From Neodiprion pinetum (Eukaryota > Arthropoda > Insecta > Hymenoptera > Diprionidae), in assembly GCF_021155775.2 (NCBI RefSeq), contig NC_060234.1:13195871-13259870 (forward strand): a stretch of DNA of 64,000 bases. Direction: 5' to 3'. The position numbers were made by a program, and so were the translations under genes. The notes beneath the pieces were generated by a model. It was given only the letters and a program-made list of their open reading frames with translations, searched no databases and was not told the DNA's origin. Shown here one piece after another: positions 39,456-51,120 of the stretch. Positions within the stretch are counted from its first letter, which is position 1; every line of letters starts with the position of its first letter.

Positions 39456-40695
39456 CCCAGTGAACACATGACCTCCATATGACGTCATAGATAGGTCACA
39501 TAGAGATCATCGACTTTTTACATAGATATGACATAAAAATGACTTTATTGATGACTCTGATATGATGTCATGTAGTATGACATCATTATGACATAGTGCT
39601 GACATAAAATTTGACTTTTATATGACGTCATGATTGTGACTTAAATATTACGTAAATATTATGTCTTATCCCTATCATATGTGTGACGTCACATCAAAGT
39701 CATAAATTTATATATTATTTACGTAAGAAATAAATCATACAATTACATAAATTACAAGTCATATTCTGACGTCAAAAGGATATCATAATACCGTCATATT
39801 CTTACGTAAGAAACAACTCATACTTTTACGTAAAATTGATGTACGATGAACGTCATACTTAAGCATCAGCTTCCGGTCATTCTTTTACATACGAGTGACA
39901 TAATACTAATGTCACGACGGTATAAAAAAAAACGATCAACGATACTTTTCTATTTATGTTCTATGTTGTATCATGTATTGATTTAATAATTCATAAGTGG
40001 AATTTCATATGACATTTCTTAATTTTTACTTTTATATTTAGTGTCCAAATTTAACTTACCGCAAATTCTCTTTAAATGCAAACATTAAATATATTTTTAA
40101 CATTGAAAATATTAGGATATTGTCATAAATAAAATATATAAACTAATTTCAAAATTAATTATTATATTGTGATAGAGGTACAGTAACAAAATAATCACTA
40201 TTTATAAATGAAAAATATAAACATTTTGACTTTACAAGTTCTGTTGTAACAGTTATATTATTATAAGCATTCTTAAATACTTTTTATCACTATGACATCA
40301 GAGTTATGTCATCGAGACGTCAGGTAAGTTATAATCATGACAGCCAGACGTCACAATTTTGTAAGCAACTTTACATCACTATTTTACCTCAAATTTAAGT
40401 CATCTTGACGTCAGCTAAATAACAAGTACGTCAGCTGGACGTCATATTTTTGTAAGCTTCCGGTACCGACTTTACTTCTCTATGACATCAGAGTTATGTC
40501 ATTTTGACGTCAGTTAAGTCATAATGATGTCAATTGGAGGTCATATTTACGTCATTTATCTTACGTAAGAATCTTACGTCAGGAAGTGGGAAATTATGAG
40601 TCATATGTGACTCATATATGACTCACATCTTACGTAAATCATGACGTGACATGACGTCATTCTGACATCAGTTTGACATAATTGTGTTCACTGGG
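39456..40695. mobile_element. 1.24-kb MITE made of TGACGTCA/TTACGTAA-rich sequence
   Basis: The ends are CCCAGTGAACACA and its exact complement. The interior has many near-palindromes of the type TGACGTCA, TGACATCA, CTTACGTAAG and ATGACGTCAT, in both halves, around an AT-rich centre (39960-40270). It interrupts the transposase-like relic. A clear target duplication was not identified (right flank is a GAT repeat). No coding capacity. Confidence 0.7.
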
Positions 40696-41780
40696 TGATG
40701 ATGATGATGATGATGATATCACAATTTTAAGAACTTTACACGAAAGTTTTAATACTACTGAAGACCGAACTCATAAAATAAAAATTTTTACTATTTTTAG
40801 ACATTGGTCTTACAAAAACATTCTGCTAGAATTTTCCTACCACTACTCGCCATATGATATCTGTTGCAAAAAATATTGTTCAAGATGAAGGCACATTAAG
40901 CGATCCAAATCCTAAAAACCATCCATCTTTAGAAGCAGATGCTGTTAATACTATAATTACCTTTTCTCAGTCTGATAATTACACTCAATTCATGCCAGGC
41001 TAAAAATATTACATCTCTGTAAAAGTGAATGGAAAAAGAATGCAGATGCAGAAACGCTTACTTTTAAACAATTCAAAAGAATTATACAAATCATTCAAAA
41101 TCAATCATCCAACAGTAAAATGTTGTTCTTCAAACTTTGCTAGCTTACGACCGAAACACTGCGTATTGGCAGAAGCTAGTGGTACTCATTCAGTGTGTGT
41201 CTGTCCGATACATTAAAATGTAAAATTATTATTAGATGGAGCGAATTTAAAATCAGTCACAGAAAATTCACAACGACCAATCAAAAATTATCATGATTGT
41301 TTGGATCGTATGATGTGTGATGTAAAATCTAATAATTGCTTTTTGAGATCGTGTGACAAGTGCCCTGGTATAACGAATATTACTGAGCAATTAGAACAAA
41401 ATTGTGAAGAGAAATTAATCGAAAATATTAAGTACAAGCAGTTGGTTACAGCTGAAAGGACTTCATTACAAACCTTACCCGTTAACGAATTTTTACAATT
41501 TTTAAGTAACCGCTCAAGTAAATTATCGCTACATTCTTTTATAGTAAATAAACAAAAGGAAGTTTTAAATGACAAAAAACTAAATTAATGAAAAATGAAT
41601 GCATCGTAATTTGTGATTTTTCTAAAAATTATACCTTTATCATTAAATATTCTGTTCAAGGTATACATTGAAATAATGATCAAGTAACAATACATCCATT
41701 TTCAATTTATCATAAAGATGACAAAGACGAGTTAAAGATCAAAAGTTTTGTTTCTATGTTTCTATCAATAAGATAATATA

Positions 41781-42751
41781 CAGGGTGAGTTTTTTACCTT
41801 GTCACGTCGAAATATCTCAAGAAATACGCATCGTACAAAAAAATTTTCAGAATCAGAACTGTTTGATTTTGAGGGGGAAAATTTACTATGTGAAAATCAA
41901 CCCCCCATCCCAACCCCTAAATGCGGGAGGGGTAGTAACTTTGAAATTTCGAATGGGAACCTCTATTTTTCATTGCAGATTCGTATTCTACATAAAAAAA
42001 TACACAAGTTTCATTTGAAATTTTTTTTTTCGATTCATGACAGATGGCGCTTGAATCGCGAATAATCAAATTTTTGATTATTCCAAGGAAGGCGCTCCAA
42101 ATCGAAGATAAGGAAGTACGTGTTGAATGTTTTCAGGAGAACAATTCGATTGTGCATAGTTTAACCTCATTCGAAACACGGATCAACAAATGCATCGAAG
42201 TGGGAGGTCGCCATTTCGAGCACTTGATGTAAAAGATCGATTAAAAACAAGCACCCAATAGTGAGAGGCGAGGGGACTCACTGAAAGCAAGCACCCCGAA
42301 GGGAACAGAAAACATGAATTTACATCGTTATTCCTGGGTAGCGCTAAGAGTGGTTGTGGCGATTGAGGTGAAACTATGCACAATCGAATTGTTCTCCTGA
42401 AAACATTCAACACGTACTTCCTTATCTTCGATTTGGAGCGCCTTCCTTGGAATAATCAAAAATTTGATTTTTCGCGATTCAAACGCCATTTGTCTCGAAT
42501 CGAAAAAAAATTTCAAATGAAACTTGTGTATTTTTTCATGTAGAATTCGAATCTGCAGTGAAAAATAAAGGTACCCATTCGAAATTTTAAAGTTACTGCC
42601 CCTCCCGCATTTATAGGTTGGGGTGGGAGGGTTGATTTTCACATAGTAAATTTTCCTCCTCGAGACCAAACAGTTCTGATTTTGAAATTTTTTTTGTACG
42701 ATGCGTATTTCTTGAGATATTTTGACGTGCCAAGATAAAAAACTCACCCTG
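41781..42751. mobile_element. Mariner-type foldback MITE with TA target site
   Basis: TA at 41779-41780 and 42752-42753 flanks ends CAGGGTGAGTTTTT / AAAAACTCACCCTG. Inverted arms of about 390 bp (41781-42170 and 42360-42751) are highly similar. The 971-bp element splits the transposase-like relic. The open frames in its arms are repeat sequence, not genes. Confidence 0.8.
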
Positions 42752-43199
42752 TATTTTTCGGATGGTGCAAGCGGACAGTATAAAAACAAACAAAAATTCC
42801 ATAAATCTTGCTCATGATTTCAAAGATTTTCAAATAGCAGCTGAGTGGCACTTTTTCCCAACTTCACATGGTGAAGGGCCTTGTGACAGTATAGGTGGAA
42901 CATTAAAACGACTTGCCGCTAGAGTTAGTCTTCAAAGGGTAAATAATCCTATTCGCACACCCGACGAATTATTTACTTGGGCGACAGAAGCTCTACCGAA
43001 TATAACGAGGCGCTATTCGACAAATGATGAGTATGACGAGGAAGAAAAACGATTATCACCGCGTTTCCAAAAAGCTATAACGGTAAAAGGTATTTTGAAG
43101 TATCATTGTATGAATCCAATCTCTCCTCAAGAATTGGAAGCAAAGCAATTTTCATTGTATGAAAAAAAAACTATTGTAAAAATTTTTAAATGAAAAATA

Positions 43200-44540
43200 C
43201 TATGTACATTAAGAGTAAATGTAGATATTGTACCATGTAATGCAGAACGAGGTACTTATAAACTAATGTCTTGAAATCTTAATAAATTAATTTTTTATTT
43301 GCTACAATAATATTTTTTATTTATTCAATTATTTTTTCGTTCAATTCTTTACGAAGTGTTATTTGCTAATTAAATAATATTATTTAATTAAAAATATAGA
43401 ATAATCATTTATATTACAGAGAAAATACGAGGTAAGAAAATGAGGCTTGCCATGGAACCCGCGCGCCGATGTGACGTGCCGTACTAGATAAATTAATTTT
43501 TTTCCAATAGCAATAATAATTTCTCCATCAATTAAAAATGCGCTTTTGCTAGAAAATTTGACGTCGAATACGATGGTTATACTAAGAACTCGCTACGAGG
43601 TGGGGGCAATTGTTAAAAATCAATTTAAACATTTTAATTGTTTGTATTACGAACCGCCCCTTTGAAACACGCGACACGCGCAAAACGTGAAGCTGCTTGC
43701 CCAGCACATTCCTGCGAGAGTCGCTTCCCCGTACACAACTAGATGAGTCAGTGAGTGCATTAACACCGAAAAAGTGGCACAATGGCTACTCTGCAGAATA
43801 ACGCCCCACCACCGACGAAACCGAACCGTAATTTTTAATCCATCGACACCTTCAAGTCAGTCGAAATTGAGGAGTGTGAGATCAACGAGGTCTCAGCCAG
43901 GAGATAAGTGAGTGGTGCACCCCATCGATCGAACCAGCCACTGGAAAGGACCTTCCATCACGCATAAAGGCAACGTGGAGACTCAAGATTTCTTAACGGA
44001 ACGGCTCGGCGAATCAGTGGTGTGTCCTAAGAGTCACCCTCGCACTACCCAATGTGGCCCACTCCTCGACTCACCTTCGCTAAACCGTAACGTAGCACTC
44101 AGTTGTCCTAAAGCTCTTTGTTATTTGTAATAGTATACTTGATTTATTTCATTGAACAAAATATAAACTATTGTGAACAATTCGAGTCCCATCCATTCGT
44201 TTTGACCGTACCACTGAGAATCTGTCACTTAGAATAGCATACTTTCATCACAGCAGGTGCGTTTACACTTTATACAAGCGAAGCCCAAAGTATATTGGGA
44301 ATATATATATATATATTCTTTTAGATCACGCAGGACGAGATCCTTCAGATCATCCTCTGCACGTGACATGTATAACAATATGAATTGGTTAATAATTTCC
44401 AATGAAACTATTTTTCTAGTAAAATTCATTCTTTTAGTTTAAAAATGAAAAAAAAAGAACTCTCTAGCTCAAACAGAACTGGAGTTATGAATTTTTGAAA
44501 ATCAGTCTCCAGCCGAACATCGCCGGATTTTCAAATTTTC
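43200..44540. other. Stretch without a recognised gene
   Basis: AT-rich to 43640, then a more GC-rich segment (43640-44120) with short open frames and no recognised motifs; it might be LTR or leader sequence of the Copia-like element that follows, but no repeat supports this. Confidence 0.4.
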
Positions 44541-44544
44541 AATC

Positions 44545-45270
44545 TCCTCTGTTTTCCAAATTGTGTGAAAAAAAAATCCTTGAATGAGTATCACTTTTTT
44601 TTCGATATAGAACCCGTAAAAAAGATGCAGCTAAATCAAAAATGTGTCGGTCAATTTTTATGCAAATTTGTCCGATTTGTATAAGAAAGTCTCCTATACA
44701 TGGTAAACGAAGCGAGGTTAGTTTAATGATGCTTTTCGATGAAAATTTCGCTTTGCAAATGAAGATACAGACACAGTCGTCGCACATGTATCTCATGCGA
44801 TGATTCTCGTAGCAGAAATAGAAGATCAAGGTGAAGTCCTATCAGACAATATTAAAATGGCACGGGTCGTCAGCAGCTTGACTTCACGTTATAAAAATTT
44901 TAAAACTGTTTGGTACAATATGAAGAAAGGCTGTGATTTGAATAGTTTGCTTTCGAGACTTAAACTTGGCGAAGATCAGCTGAACAAAATAAGCGAAGTA
45001 GACGTCTCTGGGGGCGCATACATTGCAAACTTCAAGAAAAAGAAGGGATCAAGCAACAAAACGATCGCCGACTTGAAGAAAGTCACCGAATTTCTCTTGT
45101 ATGTTGAATTTGCACATTTAAAACGCGGAATACCCAAATAAAAAAGAAAAATCGAGGTCTAGTGACAAAAAAGAAGTTAAATCAAAAAAGACAAGGTCCG
45201 TCGAATATGGTTTCTCAATGAAAACAGATATTGGAACAGCAAAAGATCTGGATGTTTGTCTCGCAGTCTG
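44545..45270 (+). pseudogene. Copia-like gag relic
   Basis: After a degenerate N-terminal part, the frame 44800-45141 reads AEIEDQGEVLSDNIKMARVV, then SSLTSRYKNFKTVWYNM and LLSRLKLGEDQL. This is the C-terminal capsid pattern of Copia gag. Next is a degenerate zinc knuckle (VTEFLLYVEFAHLKRGIPK, with the Cys residues lost) and a basic linker to about 45270. No pol follows. It is a truncated, dead copy. Confidence 0.65.
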
Positions 45271-45689
45271 AGGGGCTGCCACATCCTCGATGCTCTCTGC
45301 CCCTAAATATTAATCATCGCACGATTTTATACTATTTTTCATTAACAGCTTGCACGGTTCATTTTAATCTTTCCTTTGCTTAAAAGTAAGTAAGCCGCGT
45401 GCATGTGAACGCCACGTGGATCCCTTTGATTATTTTCTAAATGCCAAAATAAATGCCCGAAAATGTCGGAAGGTATTTTCGAGGAGTAGACATCTGGAGC
45501 GCACATGCAGGGCAATAAACTATCCGTAAAAGTGGCACGTAGATAGAAAACTGCAACAGTAACATAGATTAGTTTGTAAGCATAAACAAGGGATGAGGGG
45601 TTTTTGCCTGCACCCGTGCGGGTGGAGCGACGGTGGGCGAAGCTGTTCCACTACCCTGCCCCGGGCCCCAGGGCGCGCAAAATATTAAC

Positions 45690-45895
45690 AAATCAGAATT
45701 CACAAAATATCTTTTCTCTTCCCTGATTGGTCCCACCTTCCAAAAACCGTGAATAACCAATCAAGGGGCTGTTCCGGGTTATAGGTATATTCCCTTCAAT
45801 CAGAAATTACAAAATATATTTCATTTTTTCTGATTGGTTCCCTCCTTGTGAAATAGCAAGGAACCAATCAGGGGTTTCTTCGGATTAATTTCCAA
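45690..45895. repeat. Two tandem units of about 108 bp with CCAAT boxes
   Basis: Units at about 45690-45790 and 45799-45895 share AATCAGAA.T.ACAAAATAT and CTGATTGGT. Four CCAAT/ATTGG boxes lie at 45726, 45757, 45833 and 45864, and a TATA-like sequence lies at 45785. It may be promoter-like or LTR-derived. Confidence 0.5.
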
Positions 45896-46426
45896 ATTCT
45901 AGAAGAAAACCCCGTTCAACAGTTTTTCTTAGCTTCACTTCAGAACTTCAGCTTTTGAATTTAAAGAAAACACTTCAAGTTCTGCCCATACATATTACAT
46001 TTTCAATTCATTCAGTTTTGCTCGACTATGTTAATTATATATAATCTGTCGTCCTTGTTTAAACCCTTATTGGTATACCTATCTTAAAATTATAATTAAC
46101 TAAATTCTTTAATTTTACTTTTGTTATTGTTCATATAAACGTTATATTCTTTATTTTTTTGTGCTACCCTAAATCTGGCCTTACTAAAATTTATTTAATA
46201 AACCTTATAAAGTAACAGACAAAAAATGATCTTCAACTGCCCGCTGAGCACACAGAGCCGCCCACAGCCCGAATTACCAAAACCATCGAAAGGTAAGTGA
46301 CATTCTATTTATATTCAGCGTCCGACCCTTACGGAAAAAACTCCGAATTTTACCCCCAAAACAACCCCCAAAATAACCCTCAACCTCTAAGGGGTAAATT
46401 CGTACCCCTTAATTCAGGGTCAACCT

Positions 46427-46613
46427 CGAAGTCAAAGGTTACTCCCAAGTCGAGGGTTTACTCCCAAGTTGAGGGTTTACTTTCAAATCGAGGATCTACT
46501 CCCAAGTCGAGGATTTACTCCCAAGTTGCGGGCTTACCTCTTAAGTGAGGGTTAATCCCCAAGTCAAGGGTTTACCTCCAAATTGAGGGTGAACTTCCCA
46601 ATCGAGGATTCAT
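46427..46613. repeat. Tandem array of 20-21-bp units
   Basis: About nine degenerate units of the form GGTTTACTCCCAAGTCGAG run in one direction. The open frame across them (46297-46548) merely translates the repeat. Confidence 0.75.
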
Positions 46614-46782
46614 TTTGAAAGAATTCTCGAGTCAAGAGCTTATTATGTCATTTTATTGGAATTATAGATGTAACGGTATTACAAAAGTGCGTTACAGACC
46701 ATTAGTAAATACAATAGAAACTGACTAATCAAGAAGTTGTCTGGTTATTTCTCATTTAATATCTTGAGGAAATCATATACAT

Positions 46783-47438
46783 TAGACCTATCCTTAAGAA
46801 GGGCAAAGTCGAATTTTAATGGTCGTAGCCCCCAAATTGGTTCGTAATAATTTTGAAAACATGTCAGAATTTTTTTAAATTTTTCCCTCGATATTTACCC
46901 ACCGCTAGGAAGCCTTACTTTTTCCCATAAGAAAAGCATTGATTTTTCGTGATTGTTAATCTTTTTTTTACCGCTGCCCTAATTATCAGCTAAAAAATCG
47001 TAAATTCTCAGAAAATGTTGAAAGTTATGTTACCTTTTTGTCAAAGTTTTTGGAATTCGATACAAGCATTTTTGGGCTAGATCAATCACATCTTTTGTCC
47101 GCGTTTTTCGCAACATGCAGAGAATAAAGATGTGATTAATCTAGCCAAAAAATGCTTGTATCGAATTCCAAAAAAATCGACAAAAAGGTAACATAACTGT
47201 CAACATTTTCTGAGAATTCACGATTTTTTAGCTGATAATTAAGGCAGCGGTAAAAAAAAGATTAAAAATCACGAAAAATCAATGCTTTTCTTATGGGAAA
47301 AAGTAAGGCTTCCTAGCAATGGGTAAATATGGAGGGAAAAAATTTAAAAAATTCTGACATTTTTTTTGAATTATTACGAACCAATTTGGGGGGTAAGACC
47401 ATCGAAATTCGATTGTGCCCTTCTTAAGGACAGGTCTA
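46783..47438. mobile_element. Foldback MITE with 8-bp target duplication
   Basis: The 656-bp element is an almost complete palindrome with ends TAGACCTATCCTTAAGAAGG and complement. ATATACAT at 46775-46782 and 47439-47446 is an exact 8-bp duplication, as produced by hAT and Merlin-type transposases. There is no coding capacity. Confidence 0.8.
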
Positions 47439-47446
47439 ATATACAT

Positions 47447-49080
47447 ATATTATATACTATATGCATTTGGATATTTATTTTTATTATTGAATGCCACGAA
47501 AATTATATATTAACATTATTAAATTCTTGAATAGCTATACGAATTCGCGTTTGATATAGAAGGAGGGTATAATGTATCCCCACGCAGAAAAATAATCGTA
47601 AATAAAATTTAATGTACGTATGTATAATTCATATACCCATGAAGAATTATCTATACCCAATGCATTTCATTCATTATTATATTATAATGAAGATTTGTGC
47701 GTACATGTACATATACTACATGAAAATATATAGAATATTCAGATTCGATAATTTTCAGATAATTTCCAAGAACTATCATATATATGGGTTTTCGTACAAT
47801 TAATGGTCAGGCGCAACCCGTCCCCTAACCGGGCTTCAAAACGTATGTCTCCGAGAAAAGACTGATTGGTAGATTACGAATAGTATTTAGACGAAATATT
47901 CGTGATAGTTCCAGATAGAAGACAACTCCGAGCACGCGGTGCAAAAACTGTATTGGTCGATGCATAGATCAATAAGGAGTGGGAGCCCCGAAAGGTCAAC
48001 AATGTTCAGTATGTTCCAGGCGTAGAATAGAACCTATTCTCGACAAGAGGCGCCACTTCTATCGGATATGTGCAGATCTGTAGAAATATAATACTACAAA
48101 CCTGTATTCTCGTTTTGCATTGAAATGCTGCGAAATAAGTGAAAAATCCTTGCAAACGTGACTGAAAACGGATGAACGCGTAAAAACGGTTGAGTAGTGA
48201 GGGTAGAGCGGCAGACGCGGAGAAGCGTTGTTTGAAATCTGTTTCGAAAATTGAAGTCAGACTACTTTGGATGCATCCAGGTACGCTGCAAGATAATGCA
48301 TAAAAAATTCTAATTGCAATTATGCAAAAACCAATTATCTGACAGCACCTGCGTTGTGCACAAATAAGGTACCTATCAATCACTACTATTTCGCGAAGAG
48401 CCTGTGCGGCAACTTAAAAATTGGCAGCATTATTAATTTTTGAAAAAATGCCGATTTCTCCGGGTTTTCCGGCCTTTCTCCGTTAATAATATTCTTATCG
48501 AGTCGTTGTAACACTCGCTTTCTTCGACTTTTGATTCTCTGCAGTTCGTATACTCAAAGCATTAAGATTGCTTCATTAGTTTTGGACTTACAAAAGAAAA
48601 CAAACAAGCACGATTTTTTGCTATTAAATGTTTATAACAAATTAATAAATTATAATTGCAACTCGAAAACATAGCAGAATATAATGACGGACCGTTTTCC
48701 GTGTAATCGCACAGTCAGTATCCTGGTAATATTTTTGTCACAGATTCACTCGTTTTCTGCTCTATTGCTTGGTTTATACCAGACGATGACGTGAAGAGAA
48801 ATAAAGCATATCAAGCACCTGCAGAACCTGAAGAACGAAATGTACAGCAGCAAGTTGAACAGGAGATACCTGCAGAGGAGCATTATCCAGCTAATCCAGA
48901 AGAGTAGCAGCATCCAACATATAATTTTCGGAGAAACGTAGTAGTTCCGCCGATACGCTACAGAGATATATAGTGCGCTATCAACTAACAATAAGAGTGT
49001 AGAACCTCAATCGTACACTAAAGTCATAAATTCTCTTGAATCCAAGGGCTTGTAGTCTACAAAAGGGACGGTTGGAAGCG
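47447..49080. other. Stretch without an intact gene
   Basis: AT-rich. At about 48770-48975 a short plus-strand piece encodes Glu/Gln-rich sequence ending RRNVVVPPIRYRD, which looks like a retrotransposon polyprotein linker fragment; the rest holds nothing recognised. Confidence 0.4.
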
Positions 49081-49089
49081 GTTTTGTAT

Positions 49090-50790
49090 CAGCTACAGGA
49101 AACTGAACGGTAACACGAAAAACGATTCCTAGCCGCTTTCGAGGATCGACGAAACTTTCGACTTGGCAGCCGAGGCTAGTTGTTTCAGCCCTATCGACTG
49201 CAAATCGGCTACTGGCAGGTTGAAATGGATCCTCAGGACAATGAAAGGACAGCTTTCGTGACCAGACTCGGAGGATTACGGCAGTTTGGGGTTATGCCTT
49301 TCGGTCTGAGTAACGCTCCAGCTACCTTTGAACGTATGATGGAAGCCATTCTATCAGGACTCATAGCGAAAATATGCCTTGTACCTATATCGAATGATGT
49401 AATTGTTTTTGGTTAAACTTTCGAAGTAGAGGTACAGACCTTTAAAGAAGTTTTTAGTTAGACTGAAGCAGGCAGGCTTGCGAATGAGCCTAAAAAAATT
49501 CATCTATTCCCACGAGAAATTAGGTTCTTTGGTCATATCGTCTCAGCTGATAGAGTGAAAACGGATCCTGCCAAGATCGAAAAGGTATCTCAGTGGCTCA
49601 CGCCAACGAACAAAGAATAAATTCAGAGCTTTTTTGGGACTATGCACATGCTGCTGAAGATTCGTGAAAGGATTCGCCATCATAGCAAAGCCTGTTCATC
49701 ATTTAACTGGAAATAAAGTTCCTTTCGAATGGAGTCCGGAGTGCGAAAAGGCTTTCAATCACCTGAATACCTGCCTTAGTTCTTCGCCTATTTAAACTTT
49801 TCCAGAAGCTGAGCTTCCTTTCATTTTGGATACTGACGCTTTACTTTCTGGAATAGGTAAAGTTCTATCTCAGGTTCAGGAAGGCCTAGAAAGTGTGACT
49901 TGTTATTATAGTAGAGTCCTTATTGTTGGTAAAACAGAGAGAAATTTTTGTCGCCCGGAGAGAACTTTCAATTGTCATAAAAACAATCTGTATGGAAGGA
50001 AGTTTTCCATCAGAACAGACCATGCTTTTTTAAGGTGGTTACCTTCGCTTAACAATAAGCCCCCCCGAAGGTCAGATAGCTAGGTGGATAGAGAGGCTTG
50101 AGCAATACGACTTCGAGATTTGTCAACGAACTGGACTTCATTATGGAAACGGTGATGCCCTATTTTGTCGAGCCAGTAAAGAAATGACGGATTGTAAACA
50201 GTGTGCGCACCTACAAATATATCGAGATGTCCTTCTTGCTATTCATATAATTTCACTCGAAGGACAATTTGAAGAATGGCAGATCTCACAGCTAGAAATA
50301 ACGCCTTAGCTCAGGTTAGATCCTGGAAAGAAGTAGAAGCTGGCTCGCACTGGCAAGAACTATCCTCAGCCGTGCTGTATTTGAAAATTTATTGGGCTCA
50401 ATGGGATTCTATTTATTTAATCGACGATTTTTTGTACCGAAAATGGGAATCTTCGGACTTATGGGAACTCAGATCGCAGCTTTTGGTTCCCAAAAATCGG
50501 ATTCCACAAATACTAGCCGTCCGTCATAATTCTCCAGATGGCGGCCACTTCGCTTCAAACAAGACCTCCTGCAAGATCAAATAGCGTTACTTTTGGTCTT
50601 ACTGTCGAGCTGATGTAGAAGACTGGTGCAAAATATGTCAAGTCTGTATGGCTATAAAGGGACCTCGAGCCAAGGATCACAGTTCACTTCAGATTTATAA
50701 CGTTGGAGCTCGTTTTGAGAGAGTGGCAATGGATATCCTCGAACCTCTTCCTGCATCTAACAATCACGAACGACTACCACGCGAGTGACC
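49090..50790 (+). pseudogene. Gypsy pol relic (RT, RNase H, integrase N-terminus)
   Basis: RT appears as GYWQVEMDPQDNERTAFVT and FGVMPFGLSNAPATFERMME (49200-49340), where the catalytic YIDD-type motif reads YISND. RT thumb and connection follow near 49500-49780 (FFGHIVS, PFEWSPECEKAF). RNase H follows with the first catalytic block (LDTDALLSGIGKVLSQ, 49828) and RTDHAFLRWL (50015). The integrase zinc domain is HNSPDGGHFASNKT...CKICQVC (50530-50650). The catalytic integrase core begins (RFERVAMDILEPLP) and is cut at about 50790. Many stops and shifts interrupt it. Confidence 0.8.
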
Positions 50791-50799
50791 TAGGTTGAT

Positions 50800-51120
50800 C
50801 CCGACCACGAGGGGTTAGGGTCTATTAGCAACTTCAAAAAATCAATTGTTTTTATATCAAATTTCGAAAGTGCAATATCTTGAAAGTGTTCTCCGATGGG
50901 CAGATCTATTACTTTTCGGCGAAAAGTTGCAGGGGTAGGTCACCGATTTAGCTGCCGTTTTTTTTCTCGAAAGCAAGTCAGAAAAAATGGTGATTCTCAA
51001 AATTTAAGCTTGATGCGCTCAAACCCGGCCGCTGGAGATTTTTTTAAATTTGAAAAAATTCGATTTTTCCGTCATTTTCAAAAATTTGTATCTAAGCTTC
51101 TGCATGACTCGTAAGGAAAC
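50800..51120. other. Short AT-rich stretch between elements
   Basis: No gene. The sequence style (TTTTTTCTCGAAAGC, runs of AAAAATTCGATTTTTC) is like that of the TTAA elements at the left of the window, but no ends were found. Confidence 0.4.

Larger units (their letters stand above)
38850..43195 (+). pseudogene. Transposase-like gene relic (unnamed insect family), split by two MITEs
   Basis: Pieces in one orientation start with CVCDLPITTESLQQKMCDSC (38870-38940), a Cys-rich N-terminus. HKIKIFTIFRHWSYKNILLE (40770-40835) and KRLLLNNSKELYKSFK (41045-41095) follow, then LRPKHCVLAEASGTHSVCVC (41145-41208). Next come MMCDVKSNNCFLRSCDKCPG (about 41310-41370) and LPVNEFLQFL. After the second MITE AEWHFFPTSHGEGPCDSIGG (42840-42900) and GTLKRLAARVSLQRV end the gene. 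The SGTHSVCVC and W.FFATSHGKGPCDGIGG blocks belong to a widespread insect protein family that I believe derives from a DDE transposon. Stops break it. Confidence 0.6.

Noticed and set aside
41781..42413. Open frames in 41785-42413 as genes
   Set aside because: They lie in the arms of a foldback MITE and mirror each other.
48006..48383. 125-codon minus-strand ORF
   Set aside because: Composition is unremarkable, there is no recognised motif, promoter or splice evidence.
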